From Pseudomonas quercus (GTDB lineage Bacteria; Pseudomonadota; Gammaproteobacteria; Pseudomonadales; Pseudomonadaceae), in contig NZ_JAAVJI010000018.1 in NCBI RefSeq assembly GCF_012033695.1, positions 1 to 64,000 on the forward strand: 64,000 bases of DNA. The letters run 5' to 3'. Under the pieces are notes generated by a model. That model worked only from the letters and a program-made list of their open reading frames with translations. It was not told the origin of the DNA and did no database searches. The stretch's first letter is position 1. Each line of letters begins with the position of its first letter. A program made the position numbers and the translations under genes. Below are positions 28,388 to 37,310 of the stretch, in pieces.

Positions 28388-29050
28388 ATGTACCAACCGC
28401 CAAGCTGGTTTCATGAACTCTGGGCTGCTCGCAGCGCCTTTTCTGCCGGGTTGTTGACCACGGTGCAGTGCTCGGCGCTGGCTATCCTGTGCGGCACCGT
28501 GCTGGGTGTGTGTGCCGGCCTGGTGCTCACCTATGGTCGCTGGTGGGGACGGTGGCCGTTTCGCATATATGTGGACCTTGTGCGCGGTACGCCGGTATTT
28601 GTGCTGGTACTGGCCTGCTTCTACATGGCTCCCGCCCTGGGCTGGCCGATCACCGCCTTTGCAGCGGGGAGCCTGGGGCTGAGCCTGTTCTGCGCCTCCC
28701 ATGTGGCAGAAATCGTTCGCGGGGCCTTGCAGGCCATACCCGGAGGGCAACTGGAAGCGGGCAAGGCCATCGGGCTGACCTTCAGGCAGTCGTTGGCCTA
28801 TGTGTTGTTGCCCCAGGCGCTGAGGCAGGTGCTGCCCACCTGGGTGAACGCTGCCACTGAAATCGTCAAGGCGTCCACGTTGCTGTCCGTCATTGGGGTG
28901 GCTGAGCTGTTGCTTAGCACTCAGCAGGTCATTGCCCGCAACTTCATGACGCTACAGTTCTACCTGTTCGCCGGTGCGCTGTTCTTCCTCATCAACTACG
29001 CCATCGCATTGCTGGGGCGCGCTATTGAAAAAAGGGTGGCCTTGCCATGA
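28388..29050 (+). CDS. Amino-acid ABC transporter permease (second)
   Basis: A second 220-residue HisM/GlnP-type permease. The family segment is VDLVRGTPVFVLVLACFYMA, and the EAA loop is GGQLEAGKAIGLTFRQSLAY followed by VLLPQALRQVLPTWVN. AGGGG lies 6 nt before the ATG. Its stop overlaps the start of the ATPase gene by 4 nt (ATGA), so the two are translationally coupled. Confidence 0.92.
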   Translation: MYQPPSWFHELWAARSAFSAGLLTTVQCSALAILCGTVLGVCAGLVLTYGRWWGRWPFRIYVDLVRGTPVFVLVLACFYMAPALGWPITAFAAGSLGLSLFCASHVAEIVRGALQAIPGGQLEAGKAIGLTFRQSLAYVLLPQALRQVLPTWVNAATEIVKASTLLSVIGVAELLLSTQQVIARNFMTLQFYLFAGALFFLINYAIALLGRAIEKRVALP

Positions 29051-29835
29051 CGCCTAACGTTACAGACACGTCCCAACCCTTGCTAAGCATTGAGGGCCTG
29101 CACAAAGCCTATGGCACCACCGAGGTGCTCAAAGGCGTGGACCTCACCTTGCAGCGGGGTAACGTACTCACGCTTATAGGCTCCAGTGGCTCAGGCAAGA
29201 CCACCTTGCTGCGCTGCGTGAACCTGCTAGAAGACTTCCAGCAGGGGCGCATTGTGCTGGAAGGGCAAAGCATCGGTTATCACGAACAGGCGGGCAAGCG
29301 TGTGCGGCACCCAGAGAAGGTAGTGGCTGCGCACCGGGGAATGACCGGTATGGCGTTTCAGCAGTTCAACCTGTTCCCACACCTCTCAGCCCTGGAAAAC
29401 GTTACCTTGGGCCTGCGCAAGGTCAAAAAGCTGCCCCGGGACCAGGCCGTGGCCCTGGCCGAAACCTGGCTGGACCGTGTAGGCCTGCTGGCCCGCAAGG
29501 ACCATCACCCCGGCCAATTATCTGGCGGCCAGCAACAGCGAGTGGCCATTGCCAGGGCCATCGCCATGAGCCCCAGCCTGATGCTGTTTGACGAGCCGAC
29601 CTCGGCACTGGACCCTGAGCTGGTAGGGGAGGTGTTGGCGGTGATCAAGGGGCTGGCAGAGGAGGGCATGAGCATGCTGCTGGTGACCCATGAAATGCGC
29701 TTTGCCTACGACGTGTCGGACCAGATCGTGTTCATGAACCAAGGGCGCATCGAAGAGCAGGGCGCGCCTAAGGCCCTGTTCGATCACCCAGTGTCGACAC
29801 GGCTGAAGGATTTTTTGAAGAATATTCGCTTTTAG
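29047..29835 (+). CDS. Amino-acid ABC transporter ATP-binding protein
   Basis: A 262-residue ATPase of the GlnQ/HisP class. It has Walker A (GSSGSGKTT), Q-loop (MAFQQFNLFPHLSALENV), signature LSGGQQQRVAIARAIAM, Walker B with DEPTSALDPE and the H-loop in LLVTHEMRFAYDV. A short insert (GYHEQAGKRVRHPEKV) between Walker A and the Q-loop resembles HisP. It powers the importer built with the preceding permeases. It overlaps the upstream permease gene by 4 nt. Confidence 0.95.
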   Translation: MTPNVTDTSQPLLSIEGLHKAYGTTEVLKGVDLTLQRGNVLTLIGSSGSGKTTLLRCVNLLEDFQQGRIVLEGQSIGYHEQAGKRVRHPEKVVAAHRGMTGMAFQQFNLFPHLSALENVTLGLRKVKKLPRDQAVALAETWLDRVGLLARKDHHPGQLSGGQQQRVAIARAIAMSPSLMLFDEPTSALDPELVGEVLAVIKGLAEEGMSMLLVTHEMRFAYDVSDQIVFMNQGRIEEQGAPKALFDHPVSTRLKDFLKNIRF

Positions 29836-29851
29836 TGATGAGGACTTTCAC

Positions 29852-30250
29852 ATGAGCATTACCCGTTACGGCACCGGCAGCACCGCTGCGGGTGGCACCC
29901 CCCGCCCTTTCGCCCGCGCAGTGGAAGCCGACGGCTGGCTACACGTTTCCGGCCAGGTGCCGGCAGAGAATGGCGAAATCGTCAGTGGTGGCATTGTGGC
30001 GCAGACCCACCAGACCCTGAAAAACCTGATGGCGATTCTTGAGGAAGCGGGGTATGGGCTCGAAGATGTGGTGCGTGTAGGCGTATGGCTGGACGACCCC
30101 CGCGACTTCACCAGCTTCAACAAGGTGTTCGCCGAGTATTTCAGCCCTGAACATGCGCCCGCCAGGGCGTGCGTGCAGGCCAGCATGATGGTGGACTGCA
30201 AGGTGGAGATCGACTGCATTGCGTACAGGCCTAAGGCCTCGGTGGCATGA
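29852..30250 (+). CDS. RidA family protein, operon member
   Basis: A 132-residue RidA-like protein with the active-site pair in APARACVQASMM (Arg) and CKVEIDCIAY (Glu). Other family stretches are WLHVSGQVPAENGEIV and GLEDVVRVGVWLDDPRDFTSFNKVF. GAGG lies 8 nt before the ATG. It sits between the importer ATPase and the IclR gene, overlapping the latter by 4 nt. The most direct reading is that it hydrolyses the enamine or imine formed by the PLP dehydratase encoded two genes downstream. Confidence 0.92.
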   Translation: MSITRYGTGSTAAGGTPRPFARAVEADGWLHVSGQVPAENGEIVSGGIVAQTHQTLKNLMAILEEAGYGLEDVVRVGVWLDDPRDFTSFNKVFAEYFSPEHAPARACVQASMMVDCKVEIDCIAYRPKASVA

Positions 30251-31011
30251 GCGAGGAAGCCATCAAGCGGCGGGCAAGGGGCCTGGACCGTGCGTTCGAC
30301 ATACTTGACCATCTGAAGCTGGCCGGCGTACCCCTGCGCCCCAGCGAAATCGCGTTGAACATTGGCAGCCCCAAGTCTACGGTGTACGAACTGGTCGCCT
30401 TGCTGCTGGAGCGCGGTATTCTGCAGCCTATGGGCCAGGAAGGGCAGGTCTACCTGGGCCGCCAGTTGTATTTTCTGGGCCAGGCGCACCTGCGGCACTT
30501 CGACTTTACCCGTGAGGCTGAACGGGCCTTGGGGGACATCGTTGAGCGAACACGGGAAACTGCCCAGTTGTGTCTGCTCAACGGCCGCAAGTACACGGTG
30601 GCGCTGATGAAGGAAGGTGCGCGGCATTTCCGTATTTCATCAGACATTGGCGAAGACGCGCCGATTCCTTGGACAGCCTCCGGTCGGCTGCTGCTCGGGC
30701 ATCTGAGCGACCAGGCGATCCTGGACCTGATCGACCCCCAGGATTTTGTGCTGCCCGATGGCCAGCGGCTGCCTGAAGGCAACTTTATCGCCCAGGTACG
30801 TGCGGCCAGTGCCGAGGGCTTCTTTTCGTTCGACAGTATCGCTGACACCTTCACCCATTGTTTTGCCGCACCGGTACGCGACAGCCAAGGCACCTGTGTG
30901 GCCACGCTGTGTATCGTGGCGCCCCGCGAGGATGCCAAAACGCACTACGAGGTTTATCGGCAGGTACTGATCGACAACGCCGACCAGTTGGCCCGGCGCA
31001 CACAACAGTAG
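30247..31011 (+). CDS. IclR-family transcriptional regulator
   Basis: A 254-residue regulator. The winged helix-turn-helix occupies about residues 10-70 (RGLDRAFDILDHLKLAGVPL, then IGSPKSTVYELVALLLERG). The C-terminal GAF-like effector domain includes IPWTASGRLLLGHLSD and VATLCIVAP. It is encoded inside the transport operon and overlaps the RidA gene by 4 nt. It probably controls the operon through the palindrome at 26809-26824, responding to the substrate or a breakdown product. Confidence 0.93.
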   Translation: MSEEAIKRRARGLDRAFDILDHLKLAGVPLRPSEIALNIGSPKSTVYELVALLLERGILQPMGQEGQVYLGRQLYFLGQAHLRHFDFTREAERALGDIVERTRETAQLCLLNGRKYTVALMKEGARHFRISSDIGEDAPIPWTASGRLLLGHLSDQAILDLIDPQDFVLPDGQRLPEGNFIAQVRAASAEGFFSFDSIADTFTHCFAAPVRDSQGTCVATLCIVAPREDAKTHYEVYRQVLIDNADQLARRTQQ

Positions 31012-31020
31012 GACAACCCC

Positions 31021-32226
31021 ATGAATAACGCTTCGGTAGAGAAAGGCGCTGCCCAGGCCGGCGACCATGTGCTGCACCATGTGAGCCTGCCTGCCCTGGT
31101 GTTGCATCAGCACGCCCTTGAACACAACCTGCGCTGGATGCAGGCCTTCGTAAGCAGTGCCGGGGCCGAGCTGGCGCCCCACGGCAAAACCACCATGATG
31201 CCGGGCCTGTTCCGGCGCCAACTGGCCCACGGCGCGTGGGGCATTACCCTGGCTACCGCCACCCAGGCCTGCGCTGCCTATGCGCACGGCGTGCGTCGCG
31301 TGCTCATGGCCAACCAGTTGGTGGGTACGCCGAACATGGCGCTGGTCGCAGACCTGCTTCAAGACCCCGCGTTCGAGTTCCATTGCCTGGTGGACCACCC
31401 CGACAACGTGCGTGCCCTCGGCAACTATTTCGCCCAGCGCGGCCAGCGCCTGAACGTGATGATCGAGTACGGTGTGGCAGGCGGGCGCTGTGGCTGCCGC
31501 AGCGGGGAGGACGTACTGGCGCTGGCCGATGCCATTGCTGCCCAGCCGGCCTTGGCCCTGACCGGTATCGAGGGCTATGAAGGCGTGATTCATGGCGCCC
31601 AGGCCGTGGTAGGCATCCGGGCGTTTGCAGCCTCCCTGGTGTACCTGGCCATTACCTTGCAGAACAAAGGCCGCTTCGCAGGGCCCAAGCCTATCGTGAC
31701 GGCCTCCGGCTCAGCCTGGTACGACCTGGTGGCCGAAGAGTTCGACCGCCAGGCGGTGCGTGACCGTTTCCTGGCGGTGCTTCGCCCTGGCAGCTACGTG
31801 GCCCATGACCATGGGATTTACCAGGACGCACAGCGAGGTGTGCTCAACCGCCGCCACGACCTGCCCGAAGGGCTGCGCCCGGCCTTGGAGGTGTTTGCCC
31901 ACGTGCAATCGATGCCCGAACCGGGTTTTGCGGTGATTGCACTGGGCAAGCGCGACGTGGCCCACGACGCCGGCCTGCCCAACCCATTGCGGAGCTACCC
32001 CGCCGGTGGCACGGCGGCCGACGCCCAGGACCTTGGCGCCTGTGAGGTCACCGCCATCATGGACCAGCATGCGTTCATGCGTGTGGCACCTGGCTGTCGG
32101 CTTCAGGTAGGCGATATTGTCGCGTTCGGCACCTCCCACCCTTGCCTCACCTTTGACAAATGGCGCACCGGGTGCGTGGTGGACGAGCAGTTGAGGGTGG
32201 TGGAAACCTTGGCGACCTGTTTCTAG
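31021..32226 (+). CDS. Fold-type III PLP enzyme, D-amino-acid dehydratase/deaminase-like
   Basis: A 401-residue member of the D-serine dehydratase (DSD1)/D-threonine aldolase-like family, related to the N-terminal barrel of alanine racemase. The PLP lysine is K56 in LAPHGKTTMMP. The metal-binding HxC pair of eukaryotic-type D-serine dehydratase is present as H373 and C375 in GTSHPCLTF. MIEYGVAGGRCGCRSGED and GIEGYEGVIHG match related amino-acid deaminases. AGGA is 7 nt before the ATG. The product of such enzymes is an enamine that RidA clears, matching the RidA gene in the operon. Exact substrate (D-Ser, D-Thr or 3-hydroxyaspartate) is open. Confidence 0.85.
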   Translation: MNNASVEKGAAQAGDHVLHHVSLPALVLHQHALEHNLRWMQAFVSSAGAELAPHGKTTMMPGLFRRQLAHGAWGITLATATQACAAYAHGVRRVLMANQLVGTPNMALVADLLQDPAFEFHCLVDHPDNVRALGNYFAQRGQRLNVMIEYGVAGGRCGCRSGEDVLALADAIAAQPALALTGIEGYEGVIHGAQAVVGIRAFAASLVYLAITLQNKGRFAGPKPIVTASGSAWYDLVAEEFDRQAVRDRFLAVLRPGSYVAHDHGIYQDAQRGVLNRRHDLPEGLRPALEVFAHVQSMPEPGFAVIALGKRDVAHDAGLPNPLRSYPAGGTAADAQDLGACEVTAIMDQHAFMRVAPGCRLQVGDIVAFGTSHPCLTFDKWRTGCVVDEQLRVVETLATCF

Positions 32227-32412
32227 GCTTTGTACCAAAAGTGGCTGCACTCGGCCATGCTGTGTCAAAAGCCAGCTGGATTGCCAGCCCAGTCGGAATG
32301 CTCATTTACAACCAGTAAACCCGAGTGCGGGCCCAGTCCGCTTCCTCGCTGACTTTTTCCTTGCCTGCGCGGCCCGGCCTGGCCTTCGCTCGCCGACTTT
32401 TCGTACAAACCC
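32226..32412. mobile_element. ~187-bp element with imperfect terminal inverted repeats
   Basis: The ends at 32226-32244 and 32394-32412 are inverted repeats matching at 16 of 19 positions; read outward-in, both contain ACTTTTsGTACAAA. The inside has no gene. Size, TIRs and position between two convergent gene ends suggest a MITE-like non-autonomous element or the trimmed ends of an insertion sequence. The left end begins on the last base of the dehydratase stop codon. No target-site duplication could be recognised, so a shared terminator or another repeat class remains possible. Confidence 0.4.
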
Positions 32413-32432
32413 TAAGCAGGCGCTCTTCCTCC

Positions 32433-34994
32433 CTAGGAGGCAGCCGTTTGCATGGGCAGCGCCTCAGCACCCTGTGCCGCAGCGCGCAGGGCCTCCGATG
32501 ACATGGGGCGCCCCAGTAGGTAGCCCTGGGCTTCGTCACAGTGGATTTTTATCAGGTCGTTCAGCTGGCCATCGGTTTCCACACCCTCTGCCGTGACGGT
32601 CATGGTCAAGGCCTTGCCCAGGCCGATGATGGATTCGATGATCGCGATACCGGCCCCTCTCGCCGCGCCGTGAAGGTCGGCGATAAAGCTGCGGTCGATT
32701 TTCAGGCCGTCGAAAGGGTAGGTACGCAGGTAGCTCAAGGACGAGTAGCCGGTACCGAAGTCGTCCATGGCCAACCGTACACCCAGGCACTTGAGCTGGT
32801 TCATCGCCACCAGCGCGGCGGTGGAGTCTTCCAGCAACACCGTTTCGGTGATTTCCAGCTCCAGGCGCGCCGGGCGCAACCCCGTAGCTTTCAGCACGGC
32901 GGCTACACGCTGTACCAGGTTGCCGCGCTGGAACTCCAGTGGCGACAGGTTCACCGATACTAGGAGGGTGTCTGGCCACGTGAGGGCGGCTTCACAGGCC
33001 CTGCGCAGTACCCAGTCACTCATGTCAACAATGATACCGGTCTCTTCGGCGATACCGATGAACTGGTCTGGCATCAGCCGACCGCGTAGGGGGTGGTTCC
33101 AGCGAACCAGGGCTTCGGCACCTGACAGCGTCGCGCCATCGATGGCGAAACGGGGCTGGAACTCAAGGAACAGCTCATCCCGGTTCAACGCTATGCGCAA
33201 ATCGGTTTCGGTCTGGCGGCGCTCAAGGACACGCTCGCTCATGTCCGCCACGTAATGTTGCCACGTGTTTCGCCCTGCATCTTTGGCTTCGTAAAGGGCA
33301 ATATCTGCAAACCGCAGCAGGTCGCCTGGCCGCTGGCCGTCCTGAGGGGCTGTCACTACACCGATACTCACGCCGATGCACAGGTCGTGTTCGCCATGGC
33401 GCATGGGCAATGCAAGTGTCTGGCACACGTATGTGCATACCTGCGCAAGGTCCTGGCCAGCGGGGAGGCGGTCCATGACCAGTACAAACTCGTCTCCGCC
33501 CAAGCGTGCGACCAGGTCCCCTGGCCGTGCGCAACGGCGTAGGCGATCGGCTACGGTGCACAACACAGCATCCCCGGCCGCATGACCCAACGTGTCATTG
33601 ATGGGCTTGAACCGGTCCAGGTCCATGCTCAGCACGTACAGGGGTTGAACGCGGCCTGCCAGCCTGTCCTGCAGATACGCCTGCAAGTAGCCTCGGTTGG
33701 CCAGGCCGGTGAGGGCATCGTGCTCGGACATGTGCTTGATCCGGCGCTTGGCCTCCACCTCCTCGGTCACGTCGTTCACCGTACCCCGGTAACCGGCCAG
33801 TACTTCACCCTCGTGAACAGGCCTTACCGACAGCCGACAATGGCGCAGCGCCCCATGGGCGTCGTGGTAGGCGCACTCGGCCTGGTGCTGTATGGAAGCT
33901 GCATGGCGTTCCACGGCTGCGAGGCGTTGAAAGGTGTCACAGCCGATGTTCACCAGCTCGCAGAAATGCCGGCCAAGCCATTGGCTTGTTTCAAAGCCTG
34001 TAAGAGGTTGGAAGCGGCCGGAGAGGAAGGTCAGCTTGCAGTGGGGGTCGGTTTCCCACACCCAGTCGGAGGCTGATTCGGTAATGGACCTGAAGCGCTC
34101 TTCACTGTGCGCCAGGGCGGCCTGACTGAGGTCGAAATCCCGTCCAGCTTTCATCAGGCCCCGTTCGAGCACCGCCAGGAGCAACCCGAACAGCACTACG
34201 ATACCCGCCAGCATGGGAAGCAACGTGTGAAGAAACGCATCGCCTGGCTTTTCAGCCGTCCATTGGAGCCGGAACGTGAGGCCGCTCTGCGCAGTGAGGT
34301 CCAGGAAGGGTTCCACGCCAGGTAGCGCGCCGACTGGGGCGATATTCAACCCTGGCGCGCCGAACACTTGGCTCAGCCGAGACACCTCAAGCACGTCCAC
34401 AAACAGCATCACCGGCAGGCTTGCCAGTATGGCTTCATCGCTCTCTTGCGTAGGTTTCACCACCGCGGCGTACACCACGGCAGGCTGACCAGCCACCAAG
34501 TAGTAGCCATACACGGTCTGGTCCTGAGCCGCTGCTGTACGGGCCCGTTGGGCCAGTTGGGCCAGGTTTGCCGTGAGGTACTGGCTGGCGGCCAGTGGGC
34601 TCAAGCGTCCTTCGATCATTGCATAGCGCGTGTCCAGCTGTGGCCCAAGGATAAACACCCCGTCGATGGAATAGTCCGTGTACAGGGAGGGACCGATATT
34701 GTCCTGGGTAAAAGCCCAAGAGGTGTCCACTGGCCCGCGGCCCACCTTGCTCCAGGCTTCATTCCAGAAGGCATAGTCCTTCATTGCCGTGTTGATCAGG
34801 CGAGTGCTGGCGTCGAGGCTGCGCACCATTTCGACCTTGCTGTGCGCCTCCATCAGGGCATTCTGGCTGCGCGCGATTGAAATCAGCGCAACGGCCACGA
34901 CCAGAAACAGGCTCGCCATCAGCGCGGCGAAACAGAACGCAAAGCGGCGGGTGATCCTGCTGTGATTTGGGGTGCGCTGAGGGGTTGGGAACAT
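32433..34994 (-). CDS. CHASE4-PAS-GGDEF-EAL c-di-GMP turnover protein
   Basis: An 853-residue membrane protein. TM1 is about residues 20-42. A CHASE4-like periplasmic sensor follows (about 55-250; DYAFWNEAW is typical), then TM2 (about 257-277), a PAS domain (about 297-412), GGDEF (about 425-590) and EAL (about 600-840). GGDEF is intact (RLGGDEF, 499-503), with an inhibitory I-site RPGD five residues before it. The EAL site is also intact: EALVRW, NLSPLEF, ETVLLED, DDFGTGYSSL, LKIDRSF and AEGVE. It could therefore both make and degrade c-di-GMP. It is monocistronic and convergent with the D-amino-acid operon. Confidence 0.93.
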   Translation of the reverse strand: MFPTPQRTPNHSRITRRFAFCFAALMASLFLVVAVALISIARSQNALMEAHSKVEMVRSLDASTRLINTAMKDYAFWNEAWSKVGRGPVDTSWAFTQDNIGPSLYTDYSIDGVFILGPQLDTRYAMIEGRLSPLAASQYLTANLAQLAQRARTAAAQDQTVYGYYLVAGQPAVVYAAVVKPTQESDEAILASLPVMLFVDVLEVSRLSQVFGAPGLNIAPVGALPGVEPFLDLTAQSGLTFRLQWTAEKPGDAFLHTLLPMLAGIVVLFGLLLAVLERGLMKAGRDFDLSQAALAHSEERFRSITESASDWVWETDPHCKLTFLSGRFQPLTGFETSQWLGRHFCELVNIGCDTFQRLAAVERHAASIQHQAECAYHDAHGALRHCRLSVRPVHEGEVLAGYRGTVNDVTEEVEAKRRIKHMSEHDALTGLANRGYLQAYLQDRLAGRVQPLYVLSMDLDRFKPINDTLGHAAGDAVLCTVADRLRRCARPGDLVARLGGDEFVLVMDRLPAGQDLAQVCTYVCQTLALPMRHGEHDLCIGVSIGVVTAPQDGQRPGDLLRFADIALYEAKDAGRNTWQHYVADMSERVLERRQTETDLRIALNRDELFLEFQPRFAIDGATLSGAEALVRWNHPLRGRLMPDQFIGIAEETGIIVDMSDWVLRRACEAALTWPDTLLVSVNLSPLEFQRGNLVQRVAAVLKATGLRPARLELEITETVLLEDSTAALVAMNQLKCLGVRLAMDDFGTGYSSLSYLRTYPFDGLKIDRSFIADLHGAARGAGIAIIESIIGLGKALTMTVTAEGVETDGQLNDLIKIHCDEAQGYLLGRPMSSEALRAAAQGAEALPMQTAAS

Positions 34995-35109
34995 GACGTG
35001 GCCGCACGTGAAGGGATGAAGGCATGCACACAGTTTAGTGGCGTACCTGGGTTATCGGCGCACTGCCCAAATACATAAGCAGCGTGGGTGCTGCAGCATT
35101 GATGAAAGT

Positions 35110-35129
35110 TGCGCATCAATCGATGCGAA
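35110..35129. promoter_or_regulatory. Imperfect dyad upstream of the citrate-type symporter
   Basis: TGCGCATCAATCGATGCGAA is self-complementary at 16 of 20 positions. It lies about 85 bp before the symporter start. It could be the site of the LysR-type regulator encoded at the end of the same cluster, or of another factor; the match to the loose LysR T-N11-A rule is not decisive. Confidence 0.3.
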
Positions 35130-35215
35130 AACAACGCTTATTCTCCGTGGACGATTGACACAGAATCCTTGCAACAAGCGCTTACAAACATTTTAAGAAA
35201 ACGCTGGAGAACAAA

Positions 35216-36520
35216 ATGAGTCAACCGTCTACCCTGACGCCTACGGGAAAGTCCAGAGCAGGAATGGTGTTCCGGGTCACGTCCGGAAACTTCCTCGAAC
35301 AATTCGATTTCTTCCTCTTTGGTTTCTACGCCACCCAGATCGCGGGTGCGTTTTTCCCGTCCACCAACGAATTCGCTTCCCTGATGATGACCTTCGCCGT
35401 GTTTGGCGCAGGCTTCTTGATGCGCCCATTGGGCGCCGTGATACTCGGCGCCTACATTGATGACGTGGGCCGCCGCAAGGGCCTGATCGTGACCCTGGCC
35501 ATCATGGCCAGCGGTACGTTGCTCATTGTGCTGGTGCCGGGGTACGCCAGTATCGGCTTGTGGGCGCCCGCACTGGTATTGCTGGGGCGATTGCTCCAAG
35601 GGTTCTCGGCCGGTGCCGAACTGGGCGGGGTGTCCGTTTACCTGGCCGAAATGGCCACCCCCGGGCGCAAAGGTTTCTATGCCAGCTGGCAATCCGGCAG
35701 CCAACAGGTAGCGATCGTGGTCGCGGCGGCCTTGGGCTATGCGCTGAACCAGTGGTTGAGCCCGTTGGATATCGCAGCGTGGGGCTGGCGTGTTCCCTTC
35801 GCCATCGGCTGCTTGATCATTCCGTTCATTTTCCTGCTGCGCCGTAACCTGCAGGAAACCGAAGCCTTTGCGGCCCGCTCCCACCGCCCCACCATGAAAG
35901 AAGTGTTTGCCATCTTGGTAAGCAATGCACCGGTAGTGTTACTGGGCATGCTGATGGTGGCCATGACCACCACAGCTTTTTACATGATCACGGTGTATGC
36001 CCCAACCTTCGGCAAGACCGTCCTTCAGCTCAGCACCAGCGATGCGTTGATCGTGACCCTGCTGGTGGGCGTCTCGAACTTTGTATGGCTGCCCATTGGT
36101 GGCGCGCTCAGCGACCGTTTCGGGCGTAAGCCGCTGCTGGTGGCCATGTCCTTGCTGACCGTGCTGACGGCTTACCCCGCCTTGTCGTTCCTGGCCCAGG
36201 CGCCTTCCTTTGCCCACATGCTGGAAGTGCTGCTGTGGTTCTCGTGCCTGTATGGCCTCTATAACGGTGCGATGATCCCGGCACTGACCGAAATCATGCC
36301 CGTGGAAGTGCGTGTGGCCGGCTTCTCCCTGGCCTACAGCCTGGCCACGGCAGTGTTCGGAGGCTTTACCCCTGCCATTTCCACCTGGTTGATTCATGTG
36401 ACCGGTGACAAGGCCGCCCCGGCCTACTGGATGATTGTGGCAGCCCTGTGCGCCTTCACCGCGACGTTGGTGCTCTATCGCCGCCTTGCCGCTCAACCGC
36501 TTGTTGCTGCTGTTCGATAA
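35216..36520 (+). CDS. citA: MFS citrate/tricarboxylate:H+ symporter, CitA-like
   Basis: A 434-residue, 12-helix major facilitator transporter of the metabolite:H+ symporter family. It follows enterobacterial CitA very closely: RVTSGNFLEQFDFFLFGFYA, FAVFGAGFLMRPLGAV, GAYIDDVGRRKGL, GRLLQGFSAGAELGGVSVYL, GFYASWQSGSQQVAIVVAA and FSLATAVFGGFTPAIST-like residues. It should import citrate or a relative such as aconitate or tricarballylate with protons. GGAG lies 7 nt before the ATG. The aconitate-isomerase-like gene starts 13 nt after its stop, which points to aconitate as a natural substrate. Confidence 0.88.
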   Translation: MSQPSTLTPTGKSRAGMVFRVTSGNFLEQFDFFLFGFYATQIAGAFFPSTNEFASLMMTFAVFGAGFLMRPLGAVILGAYIDDVGRRKGLIVTLAIMASGTLLIVLVPGYASIGLWAPALVLLGRLLQGFSAGAELGGVSVYLAEMATPGRKGFYASWQSGSQQVAIVVAAALGYALNQWLSPLDIAAWGWRVPFAIGCLIIPFIFLLRRNLQETEAFAARSHRPTMKEVFAILVSNAPVVLLGMLMVAMTTTAFYMITVYAPTFGKTVLQLSTSDALIVTLLVGVSNFVWLPIGGALSDRFGRKPLLVAMSLLTVLTAYPALSFLAQAPSFAHMLEVLLWFSCLYGLYNGAMIPALTEIMPVEVRVAGFSLAYSLATAVFGGFTPAISTWLIHVTGDKAAPAYWMIVAALCAFTATLVLYRRLAAQPLVAAVR

Positions 36521-36533
36521 GGAAACACATTTA

Positions 36534-37310
36534 ATGAATGCATTTTTGAAACCCCTGTCGGTATTGGCCTTGGCCTGCACCGCCTATGCCACCCAGGCCC
36601 AGGCCGAGCAACTGACCGTAATGACATCGGGCGGCTTCACGGCGGCCTACCAGAAGCTGGGGCCTCAATATGCGGCCAGCAGTGGCGACACCCTTACCAC
36701 CGTACTGGGCCCTTCCATGGGCAAGGCACCGGAGGCAATCCCCAACCGCTTGGCCCGTGGCGAGCACGCTGACGTGGTCATCATGGTGGGCTACGCCCTG
36801 GATGAGCTGATCAAGCAGGGCAAGGTAGACCCGGCCTCCCGTGTGGAACTGGCCGACTCGCGTATTGGCATGGTGGTAAAGGCCGGCGCCGACAAGCCCG
36901 CCATTGGTACGGATGCCGAACTCAAGCAGGTGTTGCTCAACGCCAAGTCCATTGCGTATTCCGATAGCGCCAGTGGCGTGTACATCGAGAAAGAGCTGTT
37001 CAAGAAACTGGGTGCACAGGACCAGCTTGGCCCCAAGGGCAAGATGATCGAGCGTATTCCGGTCGGCTCAGTAGTCGCCAAGGGCGACTACCAGGTGGGG
37101 TTCCAGCAGGTGGCCGAACTGTTGCCCGTACCAGGTGTAACGTTCGTGGGCAAAATCCCGGAAGACGTACAGTCCGTGACCCGCTTTGCTGCCGGTATCC
37201 CCAAGGGCGCCGAACATCCGGCTGAGGCCAAAAAGCTGCTGCAGTACCTGGCGTCACCTGAAGTCCAAGACCAGGTGAAAGCCACTGGCCTGGACTCAGT
37301 GCCCCGGTAA
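36534..37310 (+). CDS. ais: Periplasmic aconitate isomerase-like (ModA-fold) protein
   Basis: A 258-residue exported protein with signal peptide 1-24 (ending QAQA) and a ModA-like periplasmic-binding fold: VMTSGGFTAAYQKLGPQYAA, RGEHADVVIMVGYALDELI, IGMVVKAGADKP and FAAGIPKGAEHPAEAKKLLQ. Aconitate isomerase of Pseudomonas is a periplasmic protein of about this length and fold, once annotated as molybdate-binding, and converts trans- to cis-aconitate. No ABC permease or ATPase adjoins, which argues against a transport binding protein, and the preceding gene is a citrate-type symporter. AAGGAAA precedes ATG 36534; the frame is open further upstream. The final 15 nt overlap the convergent LysR gene. 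Confidence 0.68.
   Translation: MNAFLKPLSVLALACTAYATQAQAEQLTVMTSGGFTAAYQKLGPQYAASSGDTLTTVLGPSMGKAPEAIPNRLARGEHADVVIMVGYALDELIKQGKVDPASRVELADSRIGMVVKAGADKPAIGTDAELKQVLLNAKSIAYSDSASGVYIEKELFKKLGAQDQLGPKGKMIERIPVGSVVAKGDYQVGFQQVAELLPVPGVTFVGKIPEDVQSVTRFAAGIPKGAEHPAEAKKLLQYLASPEVQDQVKATGLDSVPR

Noticed and set aside
32306..32539. Small minus-strand frame beside the TIR element
   Set aside because: It overlaps the 3' end of the GGDEF-EAL gene out of frame and includes the noncoding element; no ribosome binding site.
36534..37310. Molybdate ABC transporter binding protein ModA
   Set aside because: The fold is ModA-like, but there are no modB or modC genes, and a citrate-type symporter adjoins; an aconitate isomerase role fits better.
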